Shown here one piece after another: positions 1-10,224 of a stretch of DNA of 64,000 bases; the first letter of the stretch is position 1; every line of letters begins with the position of its first letter. This DNA comes from Rhizophagus clarus (taxonomy: Eukaryota; Glomeromycota; Glomeromycetes; Glomerales; Glomeraceae). The position numbers and the translations under genes were made by a program. The notes beneath the pieces are model-generated. The model was not told where the DNA came from, made no database searches, and saw only the letters and a program-made list of their open reading frames with translations. The stretch spans positions 1 to 64,000 of the forward strand of contig BLAL01000213.1 of assembly GCA_015698045.1 (NCBI GenBank), given 5' to 3'.

Positions 1-83
1 TTCTAATGTAAAAATTTTTTTTATTAACGTTCTTTTCTTTTGCTAACATTTACTAATATTCATACTAACTTTTATTTTTACAG
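1..83 (+). other. possible intron end with 3' splice site
   Basis: The first 83 bases end in a textbook fungal acceptor: a CATACTAAC-type branch point, a T-rich tract and TTTACAG at about 77-83. It could be the last intron of a gene that begins outside the window. The bases that follow (from 84) hit stop codons quickly in all three frames, so at most a very short terminal exon would lie here. This is a splice-motif observation only. Confidence 0.25.
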
Positions 84-182
84 AAACCTTGAAATATGAG
101 CGATGTTGAATTGATACGGGTACGATATAAATTTCATGTCATAATGGTATCAATTTCTGTGATGATATTGTTATAATGTTGA

Positions 183-500
183 TTTGATATCGTTACTTCA
201 TCACCATAATTTATCGCGAAAATATCGTGACGATATCTATTCAAAAGAATATCAAATCGGCACAGCCTTGATATCATTACGATGTTGGTAATTTCAAAAA
301 AAAGGATGATATATTTGCGATATTGATTTGATATCGTCACTTCATCCCACAATTTATCGCCGAGATATCGTGACAACATTTATTTAAAAAAATATCTGAT
401 CGGTATAGTCTTGATATCGTTACGATATTGGTAATTTCAGGGATAAAAAAAGATGTATTTACGATATTGATTTGATATCGTCACTTCATTGCCGCAACTC
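183..500. repeat. three-copy tandem repeat of about 144 bp (GATATCG type)
   Basis: The phrase TTTGATATCGT(T/C)ACTTCAT recurs at 183, 327 and 471, with intervening sequence also conserved (CAATTTATCGC, ATATCGTGAC, TTGATATC.TTACGAT). The unit is full of short palindromes such as GATATC and ATATCGTGACGATAT. The same vocabulary returns at 19.3-20.65 kb, so this is a dispersed satellite or MITE-derived family. A short open frame on the minus strand here is only the repeat being open. Confidence 0.6.
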
Positions 501-639
501 ATTTGTGGTATCGCAACTCATCTGCAATACCGCAAATATTAAACTTTTTTTTTTTTTTTACAACTTTTATATGTATAACGTGCTGCATATTATTAAAATA
601 AAATTCTGATATTTTTATACGATTAAGCAAGATTACATA

Positions 640-1000
640 AAAATATACTATGGACTTTGACTACTTCCGTATGTCGCCGCCACAGAGGTTGTTGAGATTG
701 CGGTTGCAAAGGCTTCCAAATTTTAATAAGAGAATTCTTTTTACGAATTTCTTGTTCTTGTATAGGTTTATTACGATATTGAGAAGACATTTTTTAAACT
801 TGTTTGATGATGATTCTACAGGTTAAAATGTGAGTCAAAAATTTTTTTTTCTTCTCATTTTTTTTTATTATTATAAATCAATTCTTTCATTCCTTATTTT
901 TGCATTGATCTTACCACATCATGATCGAGTATGATTAATATGGTGGTCAATTTCGAAAGAAAAAATATATTTTTTTTGATATACTTTGATGTATTTTCCA
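640..1000. repeat. first copy of a dispersed duplication (partner 3905-4210)
   Basis: Read on the minus strand, 790 to 650 starts with ATG TCT TCT CAA and continues into a Lys-Lys-x-Ser-Leu-Ile-Lys segment followed by Gln-rich codons. The same sequence, diverged, lies at 4026-3905. The flanks match too: the phrase TGATCTTACCACATCATGATCG occurs near 907 and near 4110. This copy lacks the long Gln/Pro minisatellite that fills 3490-3900 in the partner. It is a duplicated, decayed gene start rather than a working gene. Confidence 0.45.
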
Positions 1001-1084
1001 TATGATTTTAGATATTGAGAATTTGGTAAGAGAAGAGTTTTTTTAATTACTACTTTAACGAAATGTACTAACACTTGTTCTTTT

Positions 1085-1141
1085 TTTTAGACAGGTTCAA
1101 AGCATGGGATTTCAACTGGAGCTCAGGGGTGTAGATTTCGG
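1085..1141 (+). other. possible orphan exon bounded by splice sites
   Basis: GTACTAACACTTG followed by a T-tract and TTAG forms a near-perfect branch point and acceptor ending about 1089. About 50 open bases follow, ending at a G|GTGGGT-type donor near 1140. The open frame reads Thr-Gly-Ser-Lys-His-Gly-Ile-Ser-Thr-Gly. No matching neighbouring exon was found, so this may be a relic or chance. Confidence 0.2.
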
Positions 1142-1970
1142 TGGGTATTTTATAATTTTTTTTTTTAAATCTTTTTTTTTTTAATGTACTATTACTAACA
1201 GTTCGTTTCTTTGGAATTTTTCTATTTTGTAAATTATACTAGTAGTTTATGTATTATTATTTAGCCGTATAATAAATAATTTATTGGCATTTTAAAATAT
1301 ATTAATCATGTTCTGTCAATCTTTACAAAATTGTGAAAATTATCATAAAATGGTTTTAATACATTGTCAGGATGACATATTTTATGATGTTCTGGTAAGC
1401 ATCGGAAATGGGTTCTAATGTGGTTTTCAAAATGATTTTTTATTATGTAAAATGTCTTTACAACCATATTAAAATTCGAATTTTAAGTACATTTATGATA
1501 TCATAAAAAGTATCATACGATATCTTGAAAAAATTGCCCTGTCCAGTAAAAGTAGTCTCATTTATTTACGAATGTATATTTAATATACAGTATTTGAAAT
1601 GTATTAGAGACATTATTCTATTCAATACATTTACTAAATTTATCGACCATGGTTAATAAAATTTTTAAAATCGGAACGACTTTAATAATAATTCGTGACG
1701 ATTTACGGTAAATTGATCCACGATCGGTAGACGATTATTGCATGATATGTTTACTATTCAGACACATTCAATACATTTCACAAAGATAAATTATATATAT
1801 ATTAAGCAAAATTATTGATATGAACTTTATTTATGATTAAAAGGGTATAATAAAGTATAATAATGTAAATGTTAAGTATAATTACTAAATTATAGCTCTT
1901 CTATGCTAAATATTTACTATAAACTATTGATCGAATAAAAAATCAAAGCGCATATAACATTATAAGACCA

Positions 1971-2108
1971 TCAAGTTCCACGAATATTATTTTCTATCCC
2001 TTTTGTTCTTAGAGTATTAAAAATCTTCCAGAACCTTAAAGTATTATCGTCACCACCAGCTCCAGCTACAATGTCCTCTCCATTTGGAGAAAATATAAAA
2101 TAAAGGAC
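1971..2108 (-). pseudogene. decayed C-terminal WD40 repeat, Cdc20/Cdh1-like
   Basis: On the minus strand, 2108 down to the TGA at 1971-1973 reads a blade ending in Ser-Pro-Asn-Gly-Glu-Asp-Ile-Val-Ala-Gly-Ala-Gly-Gly-Asp-Asp-Asn-Thr-Leu-Arg-Phe-Trp-Lys-Ile-Phe. The string S-P-x-G-x-x-I-V-x-G-A-G-x-x-x-x-T-L-R-F-W is characteristic of the last WD40 blade of the APC/C activators Cdc20/Fizzy and Cdh1. Upstream on the same strand the frame breaks at once and no further blades can be read. With one blade of seven left, this is a gene fragment. Family assignment rests on recognising the motif, not on a search. Confidence 0.5.
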
Positions 2109-2109
2109 G

Positions 2110-3390
2110 TGATAAAAATGTAAATGATACATAATAAAAATATATTATATAAAATTTATAATAACGCTTCTCACTAGCCTCCTTAATTTTCAATCTTCTT
2201 AGTTACTTTTTTTTATGCTTTCTTTGCTCTCTTTCATCATTATCATCTTTTCGTCATCATCTTCGGGAAATGACCTTGCAGCACTTATGTAATAATGGAC
2301 AGTCCATTGATCTTGTAACATCTATTTATCAGTACAAGCAAAGTCCAAATTTATTGTGTATGAAATCTGTATTTGCCATAAAAAAGTTGCGACGAGCTGT
2401 CTTGTCATCATCCACCTCCTCACTTAAACATCTAATCCGTAAATAATAACATTTTGGAGCGCTCTTTCCATTTCTTCTGATAGTTCATTTGAAACACATG
2501 TCAACACTGACGAAATATAGTTGAAACTGAAACTTTAGATTTTAACTGGGAAATATTATCGTTAGTGCAACTATTCTGATATGCGAAACCTATATCGACC
2601 ATAATTCGCTCCTCCATCCATCAAAAACTTTTCGAAAACGTTTGCCCATAAAACTAATTTTTTGTTTGTTTTCTTTCTTCTTAGAAAAATGCGGAAATTA
2701 ATTTACTAATTATATCTTCTATCATTGAATTTCTAGAAGAATGATCAAGGTGTCGAGTACGAAGGAATATGCTCTTAATTCACGTAAATGATATCTAAGA
2801 TCCATTTTTGGGAGAGAACTATAATTATTTCTAATATTTCACTCATCTGTTTTTGACTATATTCGCGACTGTTTTAGGGTTCCGTATATTTATCTGGAAC
2901 ATTCGCGTGGTCTTGGGGAAGGACTTCTGGGGTAGTGACGTTCTCTAGTAAAATATTGAGACGGCAACTCCAAATTGTTATTTATGAGTTGTCGTTCAAA
3001 ATTATCCCTATAATAAAAAATAAATGGGCTCAGAACATATGATTATAAATATTACAGATTTACTATATATATTTACATTGGAGTGCGGCTCTTCAAAAGG
3101 CGGAGAAGCGCAGCGCGGAATGTTGGTACGTCGCCGGAGAGGATTCCAGTGAGTTATTGTTATTGGGACTTTGACTTTTCCTATATTTCTCGTCATAAAA
3201 TTGATATAATCGGGTAAAATTAGGCCGAATTCATCCGCTATTTCTTCTTAGTTTTATAGGGATCCGGAGATATATTATTTATTTTCCTCAATCTCAAAGA
3301 AACTCCTCTTTTAGCATTTGTCTACAATTATTAAATATCAAGGTAAGTGAACTATTCCATATCACAAAAAGAAAGAATAATGAATTTCAA
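2110..3390. other. non-coding stretch with decayed coding-like patches
   Basis: No convincing gene. Several short minus-strand patches look protein-like but are broken by stops. Examples are 2400-2290 (Lys-Thr-Ala-Arg-Arg-Asn-Phe-Phe), 2975-2900 (Ser/Pro/Arg-rich), and a 60-codon ATG frame at 3196-3008 that has an Arg-Arg-Arg-Thr core resembling the codons at 680-660. They may be debris of the same gene family as the relics at 640-790 and 3398-4030. Confidence 0.35.
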
Positions 3391-3397
3391 TTATAGG

Positions 3398-4030
3398 TCA
3401 CCATTTTTTCTTCATCATCAATTTGTTGAGGAGGTTGAGGTGGTAATTGAGGTAAGTATTTTGAGGTTGTTGAGAAGGTGATTGCGACCATTGGTATTCA
3501 TGATGTGGCCATTGACGTTGCTGATTTTGTTGAGGTTGTTGAGGTTGTTGAGGCATTGAGGTAGAGGTGGTTTGCGGCCATTGAGGTTGAGATTGTTGAG
3601 GTTGTTGAGGCCATTGAGATTGAGGTGGTTGCGGCCATTGAAATTGAGATTGTTGAGGTTGTTGAGGCCATTGAGATTGAGGTGGTTGCGACCATTGAAA
3701 TTGATGAGGTTGAGATGTTGAGGTTGTTGAGGCCATTGAGATTGAGGGTGGTTGCGGCCATTGAAATTGAAATTGTTGAGGTTGTCGCGGCCACTGAAGT
3801 AGAGTTGGGGTGAGATTGTTGCGGTTGTTGAGATTGAGGTTGTTGCGGTTGATGAGATTGAGGTTGTTGCGGTTGTTGAGATTGGGGTTGTTGCAGCTGT
3901 TTGAGGTTGTTGCGGCCATTGAGACTGAGGTTGTTGATATTGCGGTTTGCGATGGCTGCCAATGTTTAATAAGAGAACCTTTTTTACGAATTCCCTTGTT
4001 CTTTATCAAGATCTTGAGAAGACATTTTAA
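3398..4030 (-). pseudogene. Gln/Pro low-complexity relic with 5' frameshift
   Basis: From an ATG at about 4026 the minus strand reads Met-Ser-Ser-Gln-Asp-Leu-Asp-Lys-Glu-Gln and then stops. One extra G, compared with the copy at 640-790, shifts the frame. The shifted frame stays open for about 200 codons to 3398 and is a minisatellite of Gln-Trp-Pro-Gln and Gln-Pro-Gln-Gln units (repeat body about 3490-3940; plus-strand core CCATTGAGATTGAGGTGG). All three minus frames and two plus frames are open through the array, as expected for a short-unit repeat. No domain is recognised. Either the protein is a broken low-complexity protein or the array has simply expanded inside a dead gene. Confidence 0.4.
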
Positions 4031-4079
4031 TGATACTCAATATAAAAAAAAAGAAATAATTGAATAAAAAAAAAAAAAA

Positions 4080-5850
4080 AAATTTTTTTTATCCCCTTTT
4101 TTTTTGCGTTGATCTTACCACATCATGATCGAAAAAAAATTAATCTTTTTCTTGCATCGTAATTATATCTATGATTAATATGGTTAATTACGAAAAGAAA
4201 AAAAATTCTTTTTGCCATTGATCTTATTACATCAATATGATACAGAATTTTTTTAAGGAAAAAAAAATATGATTAATATAATGATGGATATTGTGATTAA
4301 ATCATGGCCAAGTAAAATTAATATTTTTCTCACATTGTTACGATTAATTTCGAAAATAAGTTTTCTTTTTACCATTGATCTCAATAGATTTTCTAAGGAA
4401 AAAATTTGATTAATATAATGACAGACATTGTGATTATCGAGTAAAAAATTAATCTTTTTTCAATTTTTTTCTTTTTTTTTAAAAATTCTATATCGTGGTT
4501 ATACCTATTACCAAAAAAAAACTTTTTCTGGCAAAAAAAGTTGTTTGCATTGATATCATAACACTACGAGTTATCTTTTCCTTGAACCTTCTCAACATCT
4601 TAAGTCGTATAATTAATAATTAACCTCTCCTATAAACAGAGAGCAACTTACTTTAATATAAACACGAATACAAAATACGTTAGTAATGAGAACGAAAAAA
4701 TAAATTCTTTTAGGAAAAAGAGATTATTTAAAGCACTGAACTGAAAGGAATGATTCCTAGGATAGCGAGTGATTTGAACTAAGCCAAAGTTAGAAACAAG
4801 ATAGTTTCGGTATCTTCAGGCGGTATGGATGAAGACAATTCACGTATTAGCCCTTGTTCTACAATTGATTTTTATCAAACTCGCTCTACATTGATTATTT
4901 CAGTTCTGTCTCAACCGATCTCCGGGGAAGAAGCAAAGTAGAAATCAAAGAATGGGAATCATGTATGGAAAAGGAACATCTTAAAAAGAAAGAGGCAACG
5001 GTTCTGCGAGTTAGAAATATCTGAGTAGATGATTCAATGCTGAAGCTTCTCTTCTCTCATTTCATCACTGATGCTTTTTCTTATGCCGCCTTAATCCAAG
5101 AAAGCATCCATTTCCTTTCCTTCGATGACTTGGTATTCTTGAACTGGTCTTATGCGCATATACTGTATAAACTTCTGGTCAAATGATCGTAGCATTGCTT
5201 TAAATTCCTAATTAGCTAATACACATGTGCATATTGCATATTTTACCAAATTCTGTAGACCAATAAAAATCACAGTTTTGGCACTGAGATTATCATTTAA
5301 TCTCATTTTGGATAAATTGTTTGTACTTGGCGTGAAGAACAGGTTATACTGTACTAATTAAACTGGCTGGTAACTTACAAAAAAGAGATCTTTTTTTCTG
5401 TTTTTTTTCTAATTATTATGCTTTTTTATTTCTATCTAAGGCTGTGTTTTATTGTGCCATTGATTTACTTATTATATGGCTATATTTATTTCACCATCAA
5501 TCATCGCTTTGTGTAAAGCTATAGTTTGTGTTGTGCAAATTTCCACTGGCGCTTTCCCGGGTGTTTAATAGAATAATTGGTCGGCAAGTCATGTATAATG
5601 TATATTGATATAAAAGAATTTATTTTTTAGTTGTCTTTCCGGCGCAGATTACTAATGTATATTAATTTAATTGATGGTGTGTGACTAAACAAATATTGAC
5701 GACAACTTTTCAAATAAAAAGGTATCCGTAATTAGACAACTAAACAGGAACATCTCAGTGCTAGGATAAGCCTTGTTTAGAATAAGCCCAGCAATTCCGT
5801 ACTGAGATTTTCGAATGATGTTTCCCATTTAGGATAGGCCCAACACTTCG
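4080..5850. other. intergenic AT-rich DNA
   Basis: No supported gene. Between 4080 and 4560 the phrase (G/C)ATTGATCTTA.CACATCA is repeated several times in diverged form, each copy followed by an A/T run and GATTAATAT, so this is an old short repeat. Between 4560 and 5850 the sequence is unique-looking spacer with frequent stops in all frames. Confidence 0.4.
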
Positions 5851-5857
5851 CTAGTTG

Positions 5858-5867
5858 TATATAAATA
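5858..5867 (+). promoter_or_regulatory. TATA box upstream of the zinc-knuckle frame
   Basis: TATATAAATA lies about 285 bases before the ATG at 6153. Just upstream (5760-5845) two related phrases, TAGGATAAGCC/AGAATAAGCCCAGCA and AGGATAGGCCCAACAC, repeat and may be regulatory. No start site can be placed from sequence alone. Confidence 0.35.
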
Positions 5868-6152
5868 CCCCTAATTTTTCAAGAAAAATAACGATTTCCC
5901 TTAATAACTTATTTTCACGTTCCTATTTTTTTTTTTAAAAAAAAAAAGAAATAAAAATTTTAGAAAAAATTTTATTCCCACGTCCTTTTTTTTTTAAATA
6001 AATATGATTAAAAAAAAAAATTTTCTCCTCCTACCCGAAAGAACTTCGTTTTATCAAAAAAAAAAAAAAGAATTTTCTCCTCCTACCTTTAAGTTTTATC
6101 AAAAAAAAAGTTCATACTCTTCCTTTTTAAAATAACGTGTCTTAATTTTAAT

Positions 6153-7000
6153 ATGCCCGATAACATTGATAACACTACTATTATCGACAATAATAATGAA
6201 GTTAGCGATGATTTTATATAATTGATAACCCGAACGCGATTAAAGATATATTAAGTATATCTGTTAATCATTCTATAACAATAAAAAATAATTCTAGTAC
6301 AATTCAAATGTTATTACAATACTCCAAGGTAAGTTAACACTATGTTTTTTTGGGTGCATTGATGCTGTATATGGCTCTATCAGGTTACTGATACTGTATG
6401 TTTTGATACTGACTAACAATATAAGAACGACTTACTTCTGCTTCATCTACTATCTCTCCTCCTATTGTCTCTACTTCTCCTCTTAATGTCTCTGCTATTG
6501 CCTCTCCTTCTCCTCCGGTCTCAACATACGGATCCTTGTCGGATTCAATTTCATCTTTAAGCTCTTCGCTACCCTTAGACTCTTCAGTAACCTCATCATC
6601 AATAACTCCCTTAACGACTTTAATTTCGTCGATCTCACCAATTTCCTCGATCTCCCCAATTTTCTCGAACCCGCCAATTTCTTCGAACCTGACTCCCGGT
6701 TCAAATTTAAATTTTATATGCACGTCGGAGGGGGTCGCTTTATCTAGCAGGACAAATTGGATTGCGCCTATCGGCTCATATAAAGATCCGTGTTACTTAT
6801 GTGAATATTACGGGCATGGTTTTAATACCTGCCCGAATATTCAGCAAAATTACCGGGGAAGATGCTGCAGGTGTTGGGTCAGTCCGCACGAGTCAAAAGA
6901 TTGCCATTTACGAAAAGGTGAAAAGGTACCTATTCCATTTAAAAAGAATTTTTTAAAGCCGGCCGATTTAATCAAATTTTTTGGAAGAATTGAGGAATAG
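6153..7000 (+). CDS. two-zinc-knuckle protein, probably spliced, frame problems
   Basis: The 3' part (about 6426-7000) is a solid open frame. It has a Ser/Pro/Thr/Ile-rich N-terminal half and then two perfect CX2CX4HX4C zinc knuckles at 6791-6832 (Cys-Tyr-Leu-Cys...His...Cys) and 6863-6904 (Cys-Cys-Arg-Cys...His...Cys), ending with a basic tail and TAG at 6998. Such knuckles bind single-stranded nucleic acid in Gag-type and RNA-binding proteins. Upstream, ATG at 6153 opens an Asn/Asp-rich exon with a good donor AAG|GTAAGT at 6328/6329. A branch point ACTGACTAAC and an AAG acceptor lie at about 6411-6425. The ATG frame hits TAA at 6219 unless a TA dinucleotide is ignored, and the exon phases do not join. 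The gene is therefore either broken or wrongly modelled at its 5' end. It could be a Gag-like transposon remnant. Confidence 0.5.
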
Positions 7001-7024
7001 GTTTTTTTTTTAATTCATTTCTGG

Positions 7025-7163
7025 TCGCCTTGGTGGCGAATTTTTTATTCTATGTAGTTTGTTTAGTCCGCCTGGTGGCGGGTTTTTTTCCTGGTTCGTC
7101 TGGTGACGAGTTTTTTTTCTGGTTCGCCTTGTGGCGTAAAGGTTTCTGGTTCGCCTGGTGGCG
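7025..7163 (+). repeat. array of five small hairpins with UGGU-type loops
   Basis: Directly after the zinc-knuckle frame, five stem-loops follow one another: 7025-7039 (TCGCC/GGCGA), 7068-7081 (CCGCC-TGGT-GGCGG), 7096-7109 (TCGTC-TGGT-GACGA), 7125-7136 (CGCC-TTGT-GGCG) and 7152-7163 (CGCC-TGGT-GGCG). Most are preceded by CTGGT and followed by a T-run. Where a stem base changes, its partner changes with it (C-G to T-A at the outer pair; C-G to T-A inside copy 3), so pairing has been kept. The position suggests a 3' UTR. Function unknown. Confidence 0.65.
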
Positions 7164-7499
7164 TGTTCTTTTTTTGTTTTGATATTTTTTATAATAATAA
7201 TAAATAATAATGCATTTTATCAATCACACTGGCACTAAATAAAATTTATTAAGACATTTTTTGAATATTATCTTAAATGCCAAATTGATATGATGATAAT
7301 GTTAAATTCATATTGCAGAAAATATAAAAAAAAATTGTTCAATATGGAAGTCAGTAATTTGATGGCTGTTTAAAAATCTAAGGTTTCTGTTAAGATTGTT
7401 TGTTTCTTTACTATAAAAATGCTGATCAATAACTTTTAGTTCAGTAAAATTATTAATTTGTATAATAAATTCCTTTTATTCAGCAATAAATTTTGAAGT

Positions 7500-7843
7500 T
7501 CAAATAATTTTGACATTTAATTTTAATTTATAAATATCCAGATGTTCAAAGCACGCCTTAGCAAAATTTTTGCCAATTGTCATACAACTGAAATTTAACG
7601 CGTCTACTGGATTTTCTACAGATTCTACCCAATCACAATGTTGTCGTAAAAAATTTTTAATATAAAAAAATGCTTGCTCGATCTGTAAGCAATAAATTTT
7701 TAAATAATGGAAGATTAAATTCTTACGGGATTATAATCGGGAGAATAAGATGGCAAAAACTCAAGTCGTATTCCTTTCTCCTCACAAATATTCCGCAAAC
7801 GCTGACTTTTATGTATAGATACATTATCTAAGATTAAAACGCT
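7500..7843 (-). pseudogene. C-terminal remnant of an IS630/Tc1-type DDE transposase, spliced
   Basis: The minus strand from 7843 reads Val-Leu-Ile-Leu-Asp-Asn-Val-Ser-Ile-His-Lys-Ser and then Phe-Leu-Pro-Ser-Tyr-Ser-Pro-Asp-Tyr-Asn-Pro. These are the second Asp block and the Y-S-P-x-x-N-P-I-E block of the DDE_3 (IS630/Tc1) family. A 44-bp intron at 7683-7726 (GTAAG...CTTACAG) splits Asn-Pro from Ile-Glu, so the catalytic Glu is regained only by splicing. The frame then runs to TGA at 7500-7502. No first Asp block and no helix-turn-helix part can be read upstream, so this is a fragment. No terminal repeats were recognised. Confidence 0.65.
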
Positions 7844-8206
7844 ATACTAGTTATTTAACTAAATAAAATATTAAATAAAAATATTTATTATAGTCTATGT
7901 GGTTTTATATTTCGCTTCGAAAAAATGGTAAACAAGTTGGGAAGAAAAAGAGATGGTTAACGCGGCACAATAAAAATCAATAAAATCTACGTACAACGCG
8001 AAATCAGGTCACATGAATTATTAGCAGAGTGGTGGCGCTATGATATATTGTAATCTTTATTATCATAAAGGAATAAAAAACATATCAATGTTATCACGGT
8101 CTTTTATGTGATATGTACTGTATTTATAAAAAAAGATGGAGTTTTAAAGAGCTAGCAATGTTTCTTCCGCTACGGGAAGGAATTTCTAGATCTTTTGTAA
8201 TAACAT

Positions 8207-9713
8207 CTAACTCCTTAACCTTTTCTTTGATATTTGCGCTTCAGTTTCAACCCAGACTATTTTGAAGCATTTTCTGGAGAATTCTATTAATTTATCTAGT
8301 GAAGTTTCCGATAATTTTGTAAAATCGATGGCTGAAACGTATCGGCTTAAGATTCTCTTTAAAACCACCTCACGTGATATGAAATTGTTTACTTCCTCGT
8401 CGGTAGGATCTGAACTTTCCGTATATCCACTTTAATAGAAAAAAAATTTAAATCATTAAATCATTGTAATAAAACAACAACATAACGATATGAACGTATC
8501 GATCACCTTTCTACAATTTGTCGAAATTCTTTTACTAATGTTGAAAGTACATTTTTCAATTGATATCGATAGTCGGAAAATGATTTACGATATCGTTCGT
8601 TAATTGACTTCGCCACGCTTTGATAAGCATCATGCCCAAAAATTTTTTGTGTTATTTTATCAAACGCATGATCAGGCGGATTTCTAGTTCGCAAAAAAAG
8701 GCATTTCATTTCTTCGTCAATAAGACGATAATTGTAATAATATCAATAATACATAATACATCAGTAATTCTGTGTAATAACGATTGTTCTTAATTGGTAA
8801 GAATGTAACAACCAAAATAAGAAATGGATTTTACGTTGTCAGATGGTGACGAAGTCGAGGTGGTTAGTGGCAAATTTGTTGATGGCTGCTTCGTCGAGGC
8901 ATCAAGCATTTTGTTTGCCAGATGTAGTACACTTGGATGTAAGACCAACCAATTGCAAATTTGCAATTGATTGGTCATTGCGCCAAATTGAACCGGAATT
9001 TCTTCTTCACTCTCTAGAAGTAATATTAAATGAGAATAAAATTATATTCATTAATTATGTTCAGATTTTATGTTTTTACCGCTTTCATCATTTTCATTTT
9101 CTTCTTGTTCTTTATCTTTCTCTCTCCTATCCCTCTCTCTTCTCTCTTTCTCTCTTCTCTCTTTCTCTCTTCTCTCTTTCTCTCTTCTCTCTTTCTCTCT
9201 TCTCTCTTTCTCTCTTCTTTCTTTCTCTCTTCTCTCTTTATCTCTCCTCTCCATCTCTTTCTTCTCATTTTCTTTTCTTTCTTTTTCAATATTTCTTTCT
9301 TCTTGCTCTGGAAGCATATCTTCATTATAACGAAGTAAATTTAGTTTTAAATAAATTCGCAGAAATATCATTTCAATTGAATAATAAAACAATTATTATA
9401 ACGTATTTACCCAAAATAATTCTTTCAATATCATCATCTTATCTATTATTACCTTCTCCAATATCTACATCTTGTCCATGTAAATTATCTTGTTCATGTT
9501 CACTTCCTTCCTCTCTCCTTTTATCTCTTTCCTTATTATAATCACGTGAAGAGTTGGCAACATATGTACGAATAGTTTTTGTAGTCTTTGCAGCTTTTGT
9601 TGCCTTGTCTTTTAGGTATCATTATAATAGTATTAGGCGCAATTACTATATAAATTTTAAATCAAAAATATAATATTATTACCTTTTTCTGTTACTCCTC
9701 TGCGTTTAGTCAT
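8207..9713 (-). CDS. six-exon gene, charged-repeat protein of unknown function
   Basis: Not recognised. A model with exons 9713-9683, 9608-9453, 9319-9080, 9013-8813, 8711-8507 and 8429-8207 gives 1,056 bases, that is 351 codons plus TAG, with canonical GT...AG introns and continuous phase. The exon 4/5 junction (donor GTTGTT) is the weakest. The N-terminus is basic (Lys/Arg/Thr-rich). Exon 3 encodes an acidic start, then about ten copies of a Lys-Glu-Arg-Arg-Glu unit, expected to form a charged helix, written as a CTCTCTTT... microsatellite on the plus strand at 9120-9240. The C-terminal exons are more complex in composition (Arg-Asn-Pro-Pro-Asp-His-Ala-Phe-Asp; Val-Val-Leu-Lys-Arg-Ile-Leu-Ser). 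Intact phase over five introns suggests a live or recently live gene. Confidence 0.5.
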
Positions 9714-10224
9714 GATAAACAAACAAGATGGTACTTATCGGTATTGTGCTAGTAGCAACGTAAAGAAATAGGTGATTCGTCACGTAAAGAAATAGGTGAT
9801 TCCTGACGAAACGAATACAGCATCATCTTTATTTATTTATAGAGATTTCTCCTAATATTAAGAAAAAATTACATCGTGACCGCAGCACATAAAAGGAAAT
9901 TGGGTTAGCATTCTCGAAAAAAACGTTCATGGTTACATTAAATCTTGGATAGTTGATCGGAAGAATTTGTTAATGGTTACATCGATTCTTTATAACGAAA
10001 ATTTTGGGAAAATTTGACGTCTTAACGGTTACATGTAAAGAAATTATATATGAGTATCGTAACTGTAGGACATAAACGGAAATTTGGCCAACAAAATTTT
10101 CAAATTATTGGAATAATTGATCGGGAAAATCCTTAATGGGTATATTAGCTCTTTGTCCACAGAACATTAATGGTAATTTCGAGCAATATTAACGGTTACA
10201 AGTAAAGAAACTTTATATGAATAT

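Noticed and set aside
6385..6723. Acidic 112-codon frame antisense to the zinc-knuckle frame
   Set aside because: No ATG at its start and complementary to the Ser/Pro-rich codons of the better-supported plus-strand frame.
9030..9541. Ser/Leu/Phe-rich frames on the plus strand
   Set aside because: Antisense of the Lys-Glu-Arg-Arg repeat exon of the minus-strand gene, which has consistent splice phases.
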